Shown: positions 33,447-42,182 of the stretch, piece by piece | Numbering within the stretch: the first letter of the stretch is position 1 | How the letters are laid out: every line of letters starts with the position of its first letter | DNA from: Gallionella capsiferriformans ES-2 | GTDB taxonomy: Bacteria > Pseudomonadota > Gammaproteobacteria > Burkholderiales > Gallionellaceae | Length of the DNA: 64,000 nucleotides | Direction: 5' to 3' | NCBI RefSeq assembly: GCF_000145255.1 | Contig: NC_014394.1 | Location: 186,001-250,000 of the forward strand | Program-made: the position numbers and the translations under genes | Notes under the pieces: model-generated | The model's database searches: none | What the model was told of the DNA's origin: nothing | What the model saw: only the letters and a program-made list of their open reading frames with translations

Positions 33447-35621
33447 ATGCAAATTGTCCGTGTTGCCCTTGATGTACCGCTGCCCACTTTGTTTGATTAC
33501 ACGGTGGACGATGCAGTTGTGCTCGGACAGCGTGTAATTGTGCCGTTTCGTCGCAGCCAACTTGTCGGTGTGGTGATGGAATGCGTGATGTTTTCTGAGC
33601 TGGCGGTAGAGAAAATTAAGCCGGTTGTGCGAATTTTATCTGATAGTGAGCCTATATCAAGTAAGTTGCTCGCTTTGTTGAGGTTTTGCAGCGAGTATTA
33701 TCATTACCCCATTGGTCAGACTGTTATACCCGCATTGCCTGCGCGATTGCGCTCTGACAAACCTATTACTGTCAAACACGAGTATCACTACCGATTACTT
33801 GATGGCGCGCCACCTATCGATCTGATTCCGCAACGAAAAACCGCCGCGCGTAATATGGTTAAGATGCTAGCGCTTCAGCCTTGCAACTTGCAACAACTGA
33901 AAACAGTGGCGCTAACTGCCTCAGCTCAACTGAAGTGGCTGATTGAAGCGGGCTGGGTTGAGGCGTTCGAGGTAAACCCGCTGGCTTGCCTCCCTCGTAT
34001 GCACTGTTTTGCGAATGCACACAAACTGACAGATGAGCAGCAGCAGGTCGTTGATGCGGTTACGCAGACATCCGGATATCGTTGTTTTCTACTTCATGGA
34101 ATCACTGGGAGCGGGAAGACCGAAGTCTATGTGCATTTGATCAATCGCGTCTTGCAAACAGGCGGTCAGGTATTGCTGTTAGTGCCGGAAATTAATCTGA
34201 CCCCTCAGCTTGAACACTATTTTTTAAGTCGATTTCCCGTTGCTACATTAGTCAGTTTGCACAGCGGGTTATCTGAAAATGAGCGGCTCAAGCATTGGCA
34301 GCAGGCGCAATCAGGTGCAGCAGGCATCGTGCTTGGGACGAGGTTGTCGGTATTCGCAGAATTGCCTAAGTTGTCGCTCATTATCGTGGACGAGGAGCAT
34401 GATGCTTCATTCAAGCAGCAGGATGGCTTACGATATTCTGCACGGGATGTAGCGATTTTTCGTGCAAAACAATGCGGCGTGCCCATCCTTCTGGGGTCTG
34501 CCACGCCCTCATTTGAGAGTTACCACAATGCGCTGAACGGTCGTTACGAAATGTTGAAGCTGACAGGGCGAGCGCTTGCGGATGCGAATCTGCCTGAAAT
34601 TAAATTCATACATAGCAAGCAAACGGTAATGGTGGACGGTATCAGCGAGGTGTTGTTGCGCGAGATTGCTCACCGCATAACAAGAGGCGAGCAAAGTCTG
34701 CTCTTTATCAATCGACGCGGATATGCGCCCGTGTTGATGTGTACGGAGTGCGGCTGGTTATCAGATTGTAAAAATTGTGCAGGCAAGATGGTGCTGCATA
34801 CTAAAGATCAGCGATTGCGCTGCCATCATTGTGGCTACCAGATTCATGTGCCCACGCTGTGTCCTGAATGCCGCCATCCAGAGTTACTTCCGGTTGGCAG
34901 CGGCACGCAAAGAGTCGAGAGGGTTTTGATCGATAGATTTCCGGAAGCGCGCATTCTGCGGGTTGACCGCGACAGCACGCGCAACAAGCGCACGTGGGAG
35001 GCGATGCGCTCGAAAATTACGGCGAATGAAGTAGATATTATGGTCGGTACGCAAATGCTGGCCAAAGGACATGACTTCCCGGCGTTGACGCTGGTGGGCA
35101 TTTTGAATCCGGACAGTGCGCTGTACAGCAGCGATTTTCGGGCGGCAGAAAAATTATTTTCTCAGCTGATGCAGGTGTCGGGGCGCGCCGGACGTGCCGA
35201 TAAACCCGGCGAGGTTTTGATTCAGACCGAGTTTCCGGATCATCCTATGTACCGATGTTTACAGCAACACGATTTTGAAGGCTGGGCAGCATCGCAATTG
35301 GCCGAGCGCGAGATGGCTGATTTTCCTCCCTTTGCGTTTCAAGCCATGCTACGAGCCGAGGGATTGGTGGAAGCAGATGTCTATGCTTACCTTAATATGG
35401 CGAAGTTAGCTGGCGTTAAATTAAATCACCCGGTGGAAATTTTCGGCGTTGTGCCGGCGTCCCTAGCGCGTCGTGCTAACCATGTGAGAGCACAATTGTT
35501 GATTCAGGCTAATTCTCGACGAGTGCTCCAGCAGTTTCTGCGCGTATGGCAACCCGGACTGGCGGATTTGGCAAGTAATAAACTGCGATGTTCGCTGGAC
35601 ATTGACCCGCTAGAGTTTTAA
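33447..35621 (+). CDS. priA: Primosomal protein N' (replication restart helicase PriA)
   Basis: 3'-5' DNA helicase that reloads the replisome at stalled forks. 724 residues. N-terminal DNA-binding domain (VALDVPLPTLFDYTV), Walker A GITGSGKTEVY near 217, DEEH box VDEEHDASFKQQDG near 315. Zinc-binding cysteines in CTECGWLSDCKNC and CHHCGYQ...CPECRHPE near 432-475; helicase motif VSGRAGRADKPGE near 580. The first ATG after the rRNA terminator is used. Confidence 0.97.
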   Translation: MQIVRVALDVPLPTLFDYTVDDAVVLGQRVIVPFRRSQLVGVVMECVMFSELAVEKIKPVVRILSDSEPISSKLLALLRFCSEYYHYPIGQTVIPALPARLRSDKPITVKHEYHYRLLDGAPPIDLIPQRKTAARNMVKMLALQPCNLQQLKTVALTASAQLKWLIEAGWVEAFEVNPLACLPRMHCFANAHKLTDEQQQVVDAVTQTSGYRCFLLHGITGSGKTEVYVHLINRVLQTGGQVLLLVPEINLTPQLEHYFLSRFPVATLVSLHSGLSENERLKHWQQAQSGAAGIVLGTRLSVFAELPKLSLIIVDEEHDASFKQQDGLRYSARDVAIFRAKQCGVPILLGSATPSFESYHNALNGRYEMLKLTGRALADANLPEIKFIHSKQTVMVDGISEVLLREIAHRITRGEQSLLFINRRGYAPVLMCTECGWLSDCKNCAGKMVLHTKDQRLRCHHCGYQIHVPTLCPECRHPELLPVGSGTQRVERVLIDRFPEARILRVDRDSTRNKRTWEAMRSKITANEVDIMVGTQMLAKGHDFPALTLVGILNPDSALYSSDFRAAEKLFSQLMQVSGRAGRADKPGEVLIQTEFPDHPMYRCLQQHDFEGWAASQLAEREMADFPPFAFQAMLRAEGLVEADVYAYLNMAKLAGVKLNHPVEIFGVVPASLARRANHVRAQLLIQANSRRVLQQFLRVWQPGLADLASNKLRCSLDIDPLEF

Positions 35622-35649
35622 AGTCACACATTAAATTGGAGAAAAAGCT

Positions 35650-36393
35650 ATGGCAGCAGTAGAAGGTCACATCGTACCAAAACGTTTTTACGATCGCACG
35701 ATCAGCGAAAAATTACTCTACACGTGTTTCCTGTCTCTGGTGGGGTTGGGCTACTTGATGGCGACAGCTTATTTGTACGTCACGCACGAAATGAATGACA
35801 CTAAGCCGGGATTATCGGTTGCCGATGTAGCAAACAGCTATTACGGTAATCGTAGCGGTACCCGTCTTGAGGCTGCGATACGCGGTCCGATGTCCGGAAA
35901 CATAAGCCCTGAAGACAGCGAGGTAATGGTGGCCTGGCTTAAGGACGGTGCAGAAGAAGAGCACTTTGCAAAGGATATCAAACCGATTCTGGATAAGACC
36001 TGTCTTGCCTGTCATGTGCAGGCTTCGGGAATGAATATCGCTGATTTCAGCACCTATCAGGGGCTGCATAAGTTTGCCGAAGTGGATACCGGCATGTCGA
36101 TGGCCAGTTTGTTGAAACTGTCGCATATACATCTGTTCGGAATTAGTCTGCTGTTGTTTATGCTGGGATCTATTTTTATCCAGTGCGAAATCAACGTCTG
36201 GTTTAAGCGATTTCTGGTTGTGTCGCCTATGCTTGCGGTGTTCGTTGACGTGCTTTCATGGTTTTTGACCAAATACGATTCGCACTACGCTGTGATCGTG
36301 ATTGCGGCGGGTGGCTTGCTAGGAATGTCGATGGCGCTGCAAATTCTGATTTCTTTATATCAGATCTGGACGCTTAAAAGACCCGTGCATTGA
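35650..36393 (+). CDS. Four-helix membrane protein with a periplasmic c-type haem motif
   Basis: 247 residues, family not identified with certainty. Predicted membrane segments at about 22-44, 160-180, 188-206 and 215-240. The large loop between the first two is predicted periplasmic and holds one CxxCH motif (CLACH, Cys118-His122) within DIKPILDKTCLACH, a pattern typical of c-type haem attachment in planctomycete- and proteobacteria-type cytochrome domains. SD GGAGAAAAAGCT precedes ATG. It overlaps the next gene's start region, so it may be the electron-accepting partner of that FAD dehydrogenase (inference). Haem attachment would need the Ccm/Ccs system, not in this window. Confidence 0.75.
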   Translation: MAAVEGHIVPKRFYDRTISEKLLYTCFLSLVGLGYLMATAYLYVTHEMNDTKPGLSVADVANSYYGNRSGTRLEAAIRGPMSGNISPEDSEVMVAWLKDGAEEEHFAKDIKPILDKTCLACHVQASGMNIADFSTYQGLHKFAEVDTGMSMASLLKLSHIHLFGISLLLFMLGSIFIQCEINVWFKRFLVVSPMLAVFVDVLSWFLTKYDSHYAVIVIAAGGLLGMSMALQILISLYQIWTLKRPVH

Positions 36394-36395
36394 TC

Positions 36396-37799
36396 ATGCA
36401 GGAAGCCTTCATTCAGTCGGCAATCACCATCGCAGGCCGTGAGGCGGTTCTAACCGGGGATGCGATGACCGCTTATTGCGAAGACTGGCGCGGGCGCTAT
36501 TCCGGTGCTGCGTTGGCGGTTCTGTTTCCCGCTAATACCCTGCAGGTATCTGAAATCGTCAAGTTGTGTGTTGCAAATCAGGTGGCCATTGTGCCGCAGG
36601 GAGGCAACACGAGTTTGTGCGGGGCGAGTGTACCGGTCAGTCAAGGCCGCCAGGTTGTGTTGAATCTGTCGCGCATGAATAAAATTCGTGTCGTAGATGC
36701 AATTAACTATACGATGACGGTTGAGGCGGGCTGTAAGCTGGCTGCGCTGTACGAGGCGGCCGAACAGGCTAATCGTTTGTTTCCCCTCGGGTTGACAGCC
36801 ATCGCCGCGCACTGTGAAATTGGCGGCAATCTTTCCACTAATGCGGGCGGTATCGGTGTGCTGCGCTACGGTAGCGCGCGCGATCTCGTGTTAGGCCTTG
36901 AAGTCGTACTGCCGGACGGCCGCATCTGGAACGGATTGCGCAGTCTGCGTAAGGACAATACCGGCTATGACTTAAAGCAATTATTTCTGGGCGCCGAAGG
37001 TACGCTAGGCATTATTACGGTTGCTGTGCTGAAATTGTTTCCGCGTCCTCAATCGACCGCGACGGCCTGTGTCGCGGTCGCAAGCCCAGAAGTGGCTGTG
37101 CGATTGCTGGCGACTATTCGGGCAAGCTGTGGTCAGGCATTGAGCGGATTTGAAATTATCTCGCGCAATTGTCTGGATCTGGTATTCAAGCACATCGAGG
37201 ATGCACATGAGCCATTCAAGAAACGCTACGAATGGTATTTGCTGATCAAAATCGATGACGTGCAGCAAAGCTCACCCGCTGAAGCGATTCGCAGTGCGCT
37301 GCTCAATTTTGGTGGCGACGTGCTGACGTTCGGCATCGCCTGTGATGCGAGGCAGGCCGAGCTGTGGTGGCATCTGCGCAAAAATATCAGCGAGGCGCAA
37401 AAACTCGAAGGGGTGAGTATCAAGCATGATATTTCTGTTCCGGTGAGCCGCGTCGCGGAATTTATTGCCGAGGCTAGCCGCGTATTGCGTAACCGGTTTG
37501 TTGATCTGCGCATTGTGGCATTCGGCCATATGGGGGATGGCAATATTCACTTTAATGTGTCGTTACTTGACGCTGCAGTGAATGATGCTTTTATCGGGCA
37601 GCATGAAATCGAAGTGAATCGCCTTGTCTATCAGGTGGTGCAAAAACTGGGCGGCAGCATCAGCGCTGAGCATGGTCTTGGGCAACTCAAGCGAGAAACG
37701 ATACGCGACTACAAAGATCCGCTGGAACTGGAAATGATGCGCACGATCAAGCATGCTTTTGATCCCGGGAATCTGATGAATCCGGGCAAGGTAGTCTGA
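36396..37799 (+). CDS. FAD-linked oxidase, D-2-hydroxyacid (lactate/glycolate/hydroxyglutarate) dehydrogenase type
   Basis: 467 residues from ATG 36396; a TTG two codons earlier overlaps the preceding stop. PCMH-type FAD-binding domain: PQGGNTSLCGASVP (about 67-80) and GGNLSTNAGGIGVLRYG (about 144-160). C-terminal FAD-oxidase domain with FGHMGDGNIHFNV near 375 and SAEHGLGQLKRE near 425, where the His residues are typical metal/substrate ligands. This matches the GlcD/Dld-II/D2HGDH group; substrate cannot be settled. No glcE/glcF follow, unlike glycolate oxidase operons. Translationally coupled with the haem-motif membrane protein. Confidence 0.85.
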   Translation: MQEAFIQSAITIAGREAVLTGDAMTAYCEDWRGRYSGAALAVLFPANTLQVSEIVKLCVANQVAIVPQGGNTSLCGASVPVSQGRQVVLNLSRMNKIRVVDAINYTMTVEAGCKLAALYEAAEQANRLFPLGLTAIAAHCEIGGNLSTNAGGIGVLRYGSARDLVLGLEVVLPDGRIWNGLRSLRKDNTGYDLKQLFLGAEGTLGIITVAVLKLFPRPQSTATACVAVASPEVAVRLLATIRASCGQALSGFEIISRNCLDLVFKHIEDAHEPFKKRYEWYLLIKIDDVQQSSPAEAIRSALLNFGGDVLTFGIACDARQAELWWHLRKNISEAQKLEGVSIKHDISVPVSRVAEFIAEASRVLRNRFVDLRIVAFGHMGDGNIHFNVSLLDAAVNDAFIGQHEIEVNRLVYQVVQKLGGSISAEHGLGQLKRETIRDYKDPLELEMMRTIKHAFDPGNLMNPGKVV

Positions 37800-37915
37800 G
37801 CCTCGCTTGTCGTGCAAGTTGCGCGATGGGCGTCATGTGAAATACTTTTCAAATCTGTTGCGTTAGCGCGGGCTTATCTGGTCACTGTCACGGTGCAGGC
37901 ATCTGAGATTTTGCA

Positions 37916-38026
37916 GTGGGGGCGGCGATCGGAAATGCGTTGGGTAACGGCTGCGAAGTGGATGAAATTATGGATAAAGCGGCTATGTATCTGGCAAAGC
38001 GAAGCGGAAAAAACACCTATTCTTGA
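37916..38026 (+). pseudogene. Possible short ORF or gene remnant before argS
   Basis: The 311-bp gap 37800-38110 has no clear gene. In one frame 37907-38026 encodes DFAVGAAIGNALGNGCEVDE followed by a Lys/Ala-rich helix ending SGKNTYS, with protein-like codon use, but it is preceded in-frame by TGA and has no ribosome site; GTG 37916 is the only start. It may be a small protein or the tail of a decayed gene. A longer ORF in another frame (37812-38084) is Trp/Arg-rich and looks spurious. Confidence 0.2.
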
Positions 38027-38076
38027 TCTGCGCGATGCGCCAGAATCTCGCGAGTACCAGCCAGTTCGCATGCAAG

Positions 38077-38085
38077 TGTTATAAT
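38077..38085 (+). promoter_or_regulatory. Extended -10 promoter for argS
   Basis: TGT-TATAAT: extended -10 element with a perfect hexamer (38080-38085), 25 bp before the argS ATG; no -35 is evident. The leader contains CACC...GGTG, which could pair and partly cover the Shine-Dalgarno GGTG. Confidence 0.55.
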
Positions 38086-38110
38086 CAACACCTCTTTAAA
38101 GGTGCTGTTT

Positions 38111-39787
38111 ATGTCCGTCGTATTGAATTTTAAATCCCATATTACCGAATTATTTGTTGAAGCGATGCGCGAGGTCGCGCCAGAGCAGGGCAGTGTGTCT
38201 GTCTTGATAGAGCGTCCCAAGCAGGCATCGCACGGCGATTACGCCTGCAATCTGGCAATGCAACTGGCTAAGCCGCTGCGAAAATCGCCGCGCGATATTG
38301 CTCATGCACTGATTGCTGCCCTGCCAAAGTCCGATGTGATCGAAAAAGTTGAAATTGCGGGTGCCGGATTTATCAATTTGTTCGTGACCCATGCTGCCAA
38401 ACAGGCCATTGTGCATGCCGTGTTGCATGCGGGTGCCGGTTACGGCCATCTGCATGTGGGGCAGGGGCGACGGGTTCAGGTGGAATTTGTCTCGGCCAAT
38501 CCGACTGGTCCTTTGCATGTGGGGCATGGCCGTGGGGCGGCCGTTGGCGATTGCCTGTGTAATGTGTTGCAGGCGGCTGGCTGGAATGTCACGCGCGAGT
38601 TTTATTACAACGACGCCGGGGCTCAAATCGATAATCTGATGCGTTCAGTGCAGTTGCGCTGCAAGGGAATTACGCCGGATGATCCATCCTGGCCTGAGGC
38701 CGGTTATCGTGGCGATTATATTGCCGATGTGGCGCGGGCTTATATGGCGTGTGAAACCGTTGAAGCGGACGATCAGCGGACTACCGGTTGCGGGGATGTG
38801 GACGACGTGGTGGCCATTCGCCATTTTGCGGTGGCCTATCTGCGTCGCGAGCAGGACTTGGATTTGCGTGCCTTCCACGTCGAATTCGATGTGTTTTCAC
38901 TGGAGTCGGCGCTGTATAGCGAAGGCAAGGTCGATGAAACGGTGGCAGGCTTGATCGCGAGCGGGCATACCTATGAACAGGATGATGCGCTGTGGTTGCG
39001 CACCACGGATTTTGGCGACGATAAAGACCGTGTGATGCGCAAATCTGATGGCGGTTATACCTATTTCGTGCCGGATGTGGCTTACCATCTGGATAAATGG
39101 CGCCGGGGTTTTGTGCGCGTCATCAATGAGCAAGGTGCAGATCATCACAGCACCATCACGCGCGTGCGTGCGGGATTGCAGGCGTTGGATGTCGGGATTC
39201 CTAAGGGTTGGCCGGATTATGTGTTGCATCAGATGGTGACGGTGCTTAAAAACGGCGAAGAGGTGAAAATTTCCAAGCGTGCGGGCAGTTATGTGACGTT
39301 GCGCGATTTGATCGACGAAGTGGGTTGCGATGCAACGCGCTATTTCCTGGCCGCGCGTCATCCTGATTCCCAGTTGGTGTTCGATATTGATTTGGCGAAA
39401 TCCAAGAGTAACGACAATCCGGTGTACTACATTCAGTACGCGCACGCACGCATCAGTACCGTGCTGGAAACTTGGGGCGGCGAGCGCTTGAGCTTGTTGA
39501 ATGCGAATGTCAGTTTGCTAGACAGCGAATACGAAACGGCGTTGCTGCAACAGATCATTGATTACCCTCAGGTGATTGAAAATGCAGCTCAGGAATTGGC
39601 GCCTCATCTGATTGCTTTTTATCTGAAGGAATTAGCGGCTGCGTTTCACAGTTACTATAATGCGTCTCGCTTTCTAGTCGAGGATGAAGCGGTCAAATGT
39701 GCGCGTCTGGCACTGATTGCGGCAGCGGCACAGGTGATGAAGAACGGCCTGGCGCTTTTGGGTGTCGGCGCTCCGGAAAAAATGTAG
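38111..39787 (+). CDS. argS: Arginyl-tRNA synthetase
   Basis: Class I aminoacyl-tRNA synthetase charging tRNA-Arg. 558 residues from ATG 38111 (GTG 38102 is an unlikely alternative). N-terminal tRNA-recognition domain; HIGH motif in [15 protein letters not shown] near 135; the KMSKS region is the degenerate [17 protein letters not shown] near 385, normal for ArgRS; DALR anticodon-binding domain to the C-terminus. Confidence 0.97.
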   Translation: MSVVLNFKSHITELFVEAMREVAPEQGSVSVLIERPKQASHGDYACNLAMQLAKPLRKSPRDIAHALIAALPKSDVIEKVEIAGAGFINLFVTHAAKQAIVHAVLHAGAGYGHLHVGQGRRVQVEFVSANPTGPLHVGHGRGAAVGDCLCNVLQAAGWNVTREFYYNDAGAQIDNLMRSVQLRCKGITPDDPSWPEAGYRGDYIADVARAYMACETVEADDQRTTGCGDVDDVVAIRHFAVAYLRREQDLDLRAFHVEFDVFSLESALYSEGKVDETVAGLIASGHTYEQDDALWLRTTDFGDDKDRVMRKSDGGYTYFVPDVAYHLDKWRRGFVRVINEQGADHHSTITRVRAGLQALDVGIPKGWPDYVLHQMVTVLKNGEEVKISKRAGSYVTLRDLIDEVGCDATRYFLAARHPDSQLVFDIDLAKSKSNDNPVYYIQYAHARISTVLETWGGERLSLLNANVSLLDSEYETALLQQIIDYPQVIENAAQELAPHLIAFYLKELAAAFHSYYNASRFLVEDEAVKCARLALIAAAAQVMKNGLALLGVGAPEKM

Positions 39788-39830
39788 TTTTGCCAAGAGT
39801 TGAATATTTTAAATTGGAAATGAATCAAAA

Positions 39831-40421
39831 ATGAGTAAAGTCACAGGCAGTAAACCGTCCTCACCGAAAAAAAGTGGCAGCCCATTGCTTGCCGGTATTT
39901 TGATGGGGATGGTGGTGGGGGTGGCGTTGGCGGCAGGGTTGGCTTGGTTTATATTGAAATCGCCTAGCCCTTTCGTCAATAAGGAGGTAGCAACGAGGCC
40001 TGCGGCGGAAGTCTCAATCGTTGACGTTGCGCGCCCTGAATCTGTTAAGCCTAAGGTTGATGTTGCGGCCGTCTCTAGCGTGGATGAGGCTAAACCCCGT
40101 TTTGAATTCTACAAGGTGTTGACCGACAAGCCGGATGCGGCGGATGCCCAGCTCAAACCGGCCGAGAAGCCTAAAGCCGAGGAGTTCAAATCGGTGCCCA
40201 AATTTTTACAGGCAGGTTCGTTTGCGAGTGCAACCGATGCTGAAAATCTTAAAGCGACCCTGGCGATGAAGGGAATGGAGGCAAGTGTGCAAAAAGTGAC
40301 CATTCCAGGGCGCGGCGAGATGCATCGCGTACGCATCGGCCCATTTACAAGCGAGCAGGAGTTGAATAGCGCGCGTGGTACGTTAAAGCTGAACGGGCTG
40401 GATGCTACGCCGGCGCGCTAA
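39831..40421 (+). CDS. SPOR-domain (FtsN-like) membrane protein
   Basis: 196 residues: short cytoplasmic N-terminus, one membrane segment at about 19-43 (ILMGMVVGVALAAGLAWFIL), a Pro/Lys/Ala-rich periplasmic linker, and a C-terminal SPOR domain (about 123-193: FLQAGSFASATDAENLKATL ... HRVRIGPF). SPOR binds denuded peptidoglycan at the septum; the architecture fits an FtsN-type divisome protein. It sits between argS and dsbA as in other betaproteobacteria. Confidence 0.88.
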   Translation: MSKVTGSKPSSPKKSGSPLLAGILMGMVVGVALAAGLAWFILKSPSPFVNKEVATRPAAEVSIVDVARPESVKPKVDVAAVSSVDEAKPRFEFYKVLTDKPDAADAQLKPAEKPKAEEFKSVPKFLQAGSFASATDAENLKATLAMKGMEASVQKVTIPGRGEMHRVRIGPFTSEQELNSARGTLKLNGLDATPAR

Positions 40422-40464
40422 TCTGGTTTTTAGCCATTTTTGTCGTATTTTTGAGGAGAGATGC

Positions 40465-41103
40465 ATGAAATTAAGTCTTAAAGGTTTGCTTGTTGCCCTA
40501 GCCCTGTTGATGTGCGGAACCTCTTATGCCGCCGTGCAGGGGAAGGAATTTACCCTGTTGGCTGCGCCGCAGATCGCAAATGCCAAGAAAATCGAGGTGC
40601 TGGAGTTTTTCTTCTATGAGTGCTCGCACTGTTATCATTTGCACCCTGAACTGGCACGCTGGGAAAAGGCTTTGCCCGCTGATGTCGAGCTGACTCTTGT
40701 ACCGACTATTTTTCGCGACTCAACAGAGCCGCTGGCGCGTGCTTACTATGCGCTCGATAGCATCGGAAAAATCAAGCAGTTAGATGATGCGATTTATCAG
40801 GCTATCCATGTGAAACAAGCAAACCTGTATGACATGGATACGATAAGCGCATTCGTTGCGAGCAACGGCGTAGATAAAGCTAAGTTTGCGGCAGCTTACA
40901 ATTCTTTTTCGGTGAATAGCCGCATCATGCGTGCTAAGCAAATGATTCGTGAATATCATATCGAGGGGACGCCCACACTGGTCGTTGACGGCAGGTATGC
41001 AATTACCGGGCTGCAACCGGCTGATACGATCCGTGTATTGAATGAAGTGGTGGCAATGGTGCGTAAAGGGCGTGCATCGGGCAAGGTTAAAGCCAAGCCT
41101 TAA
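40465..41103 (+). CDS. dsbA: Thiol:disulphide interchange protein DsbA
   Basis: Periplasmic oxidase that introduces disulphides into exported proteins (here plausibly the Cys-rich pilins). 212 residues from ATG 40465 with GAGGAGAG upstream; the open frame begins earlier but lacks a signal. Signal peptide 1-23 (ending TSYAA). Thioredoxin fold with active site CSHC (FYECSHCYHLHP), where E. coli has CPHC, and cis-Pro loop EGTPTLVV. A Ser at the X1 position would be expected to alter redox potential. Confidence 0.93.
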   Translation: MKLSLKGLLVALALLMCGTSYAAVQGKEFTLLAAPQIANAKKIEVLEFFFYECSHCYHLHPELARWEKALPADVELTLVPTIFRDSTEPLARAYYALDSIGKIKQLDDAIYQAIHVKQANLYDMDTISAFVASNGVDKAKFAAAYNSFSVNSRIMRAKQMIREYHIEGTPTLVVDGRYAITGLQPADTIRVLNEVVAMVRKGRASGKVKAKP

Positions 41104-41867
41104 TGTCATTAAAGGTTGTAATCAGTGGCGCGTCGAGCGGCTTAGGCTTGGCTTTGGCGCGCCATTATCTTATGTCCGGCGCAATTGTTGGCGCAATCGC
41201 CCGGCGCGATGAATTGCTGCAGGTGCTGTCTGCCGAATTTCCAGGTCAAGTGTATGGCTATGCGCTGGATGTGCGGGATGCTGCCGGCTTGCAACTGGCG
41301 GCAGCAAACTTTATTGCGCGGGTCGGTGTGCCGGATGTGGTGATCGCCAATGCGGGCGTCAGTGTCGGCACGCTCACCGAATATGCCGAAGATTTTGACG
41401 CGTTTGCTCAGGTGATGGAGGTAAACGTGCTGGGGATGGTCAAAACCTTTCAGCCATTTCTTGCCGCCATGCGGCGTGAGAGGTGCGGTACGCTGGTTGG
41501 TATTGCCAGCGTCGCCGGGTTTCGCGGCCTGCCGGGCGCCGGTGCGTATTCTGCGTCTAAAGCGGCAGCAGTCAGTTATCTGGAATCGCTGCGGGTCGAG
41601 TTGCATGGCAGCGGGGTAAAGGTGGTAACGATTTGCCCGGGTTATATTAAGACCGCGATGACAGCGGTCAATCCTTATCCTATGCCCTTTATTTTAGACG
41701 CAGACGATGCGGCAGCGAGAATGGTGCGGGCGATCGGCCGTCAAGTGGCCTTTGCGGTCATTCCCTGGCAAATGGGTTGGGTGGGGCGCGTGCTCAGGTG
41801 TCTGCCACGCTGGTTATATGACCGTTTGTTCGCGAACGCACCGCATAAGCCCCGGGGCTTGCTCTAA
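41103..41867 (+). CDS. Short-chain dehydrogenase/reductase
   Basis: 254 residues, cytoplasmic NAD(P)-dependent Rossmann enzyme of unknown substrate. Cofactor loop SGASSGLGLALA (TGxxxGxG type) at about 8-19; NAGVSVG near 82; catalytic Ser in VGIASVAG and YxxxK as YSASKAA near 150. A basic residue after the second beta strand (ARRDE) favours NADPH. The ATG overlaps the dsbA stop by one base. Confidence 0.85.
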   Translation: MSLKVVISGASSGLGLALARHYLMSGAIVGAIARRDELLQVLSAEFPGQVYGYALDVRDAAGLQLAAANFIARVGVPDVVIANAGVSVGTLTEYAEDFDAFAQVMEVNVLGMVKTFQPFLAAMRRERCGTLVGIASVAGFRGLPGAGAYSASKAAAVSYLESLRVELHGSGVKVVTICPGYIKTAMTAVNPYPMPFILDADDAAARMVRAIGRQVAFAVIPWQMGWVGRVLRCLPRWLYDRLFANAPHKPRGLL

Positions 41868-41910
41868 ACTTTTGGCCCTTATTTGTATTCGGTCGGCTTT
41901 GCAGCAGGCA

Positions 41911-41943
41911 AAAAAATGCCCCTGAACATGAAAGGTCAGGGGC
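41911..41943 (-). terminator. Rho-independent terminator on the minus strand
   Basis: Perfect 8-bp GC-rich stem (41918-41925/41936-41943), 10-nt loop, then ATTTTTTT reading leftwards. Both flanking genes run on the plus strand, so this U-run serves a minus-strand transcript, supporting the sRNA call. The hairpin could also weakly end the plus-strand dsbA-SDR transcript. Confidence 0.75.
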
Positions 41944-42015
41944 GAAATTCTTAACTATTTGGGAGGAGTTAAGATACCCATCCAGGGAGGTAATGGGTGA
42001 TAGCTTGCGCTAACT
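41911..42015 (-). ncRNA. Candidate structured anti-Shine-Dalgarno small RNA
   Basis: No protein gene is seen in 41868-42182. Read on the minus strand, the segment folds as: a short TAGC-GCAA-GCTA hairpin (42012-42001); stem ACCCAT/ATGGGT (41998-41993 with 41981-41976) with an 11-nt loop containing CCTCCC; stem CTTAACT/AGTTAAG (41973-41967 with 41956-41950) with a 10-nt loop starting CCTCCC; then the terminator GCCCCTGA/TCAGGGGC (41943-41936 with 41925-41918) followed on that strand by seven T residues. Two C-rich loops that complement the ribosome-binding consensus plus a terminator match the build of anti-SD sRNAs known in Neisseria and other proteobacteria. The 5' end and promoter are uncertain. 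Confidence 0.6.
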
Positions 42016-42182
42016 GTATGCTCAGGCAGGTCGCTTAGTAAAAAGTTCCGGAATATGAAAAATATTTTTGAGTGTTGCTCGCCAGACGCTCATGGCTGCT
42101 CACAGACGGGTGGTAATCACGAACTTGCCAGTCGATAAATCGGCTAAAATGCGCGCACTACAATTTTTTACAGGCAGCTGTC

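Noticed and set aside
37812..38084. 90-codon plus-strand ORF before argS
   Set aside because: Trp- and Arg-rich, no ribosome site, unlike any protein; another frame in the same place is more coding-like.
42034..42092. Short minus-strand ATG frame (MSVWRATLKN...) just upstream of the sRNA candidate
   Set aside because: About 23 codons, no convincing Shine-Dalgarno; considered as a leader of the sRNA transcript but unsupported.
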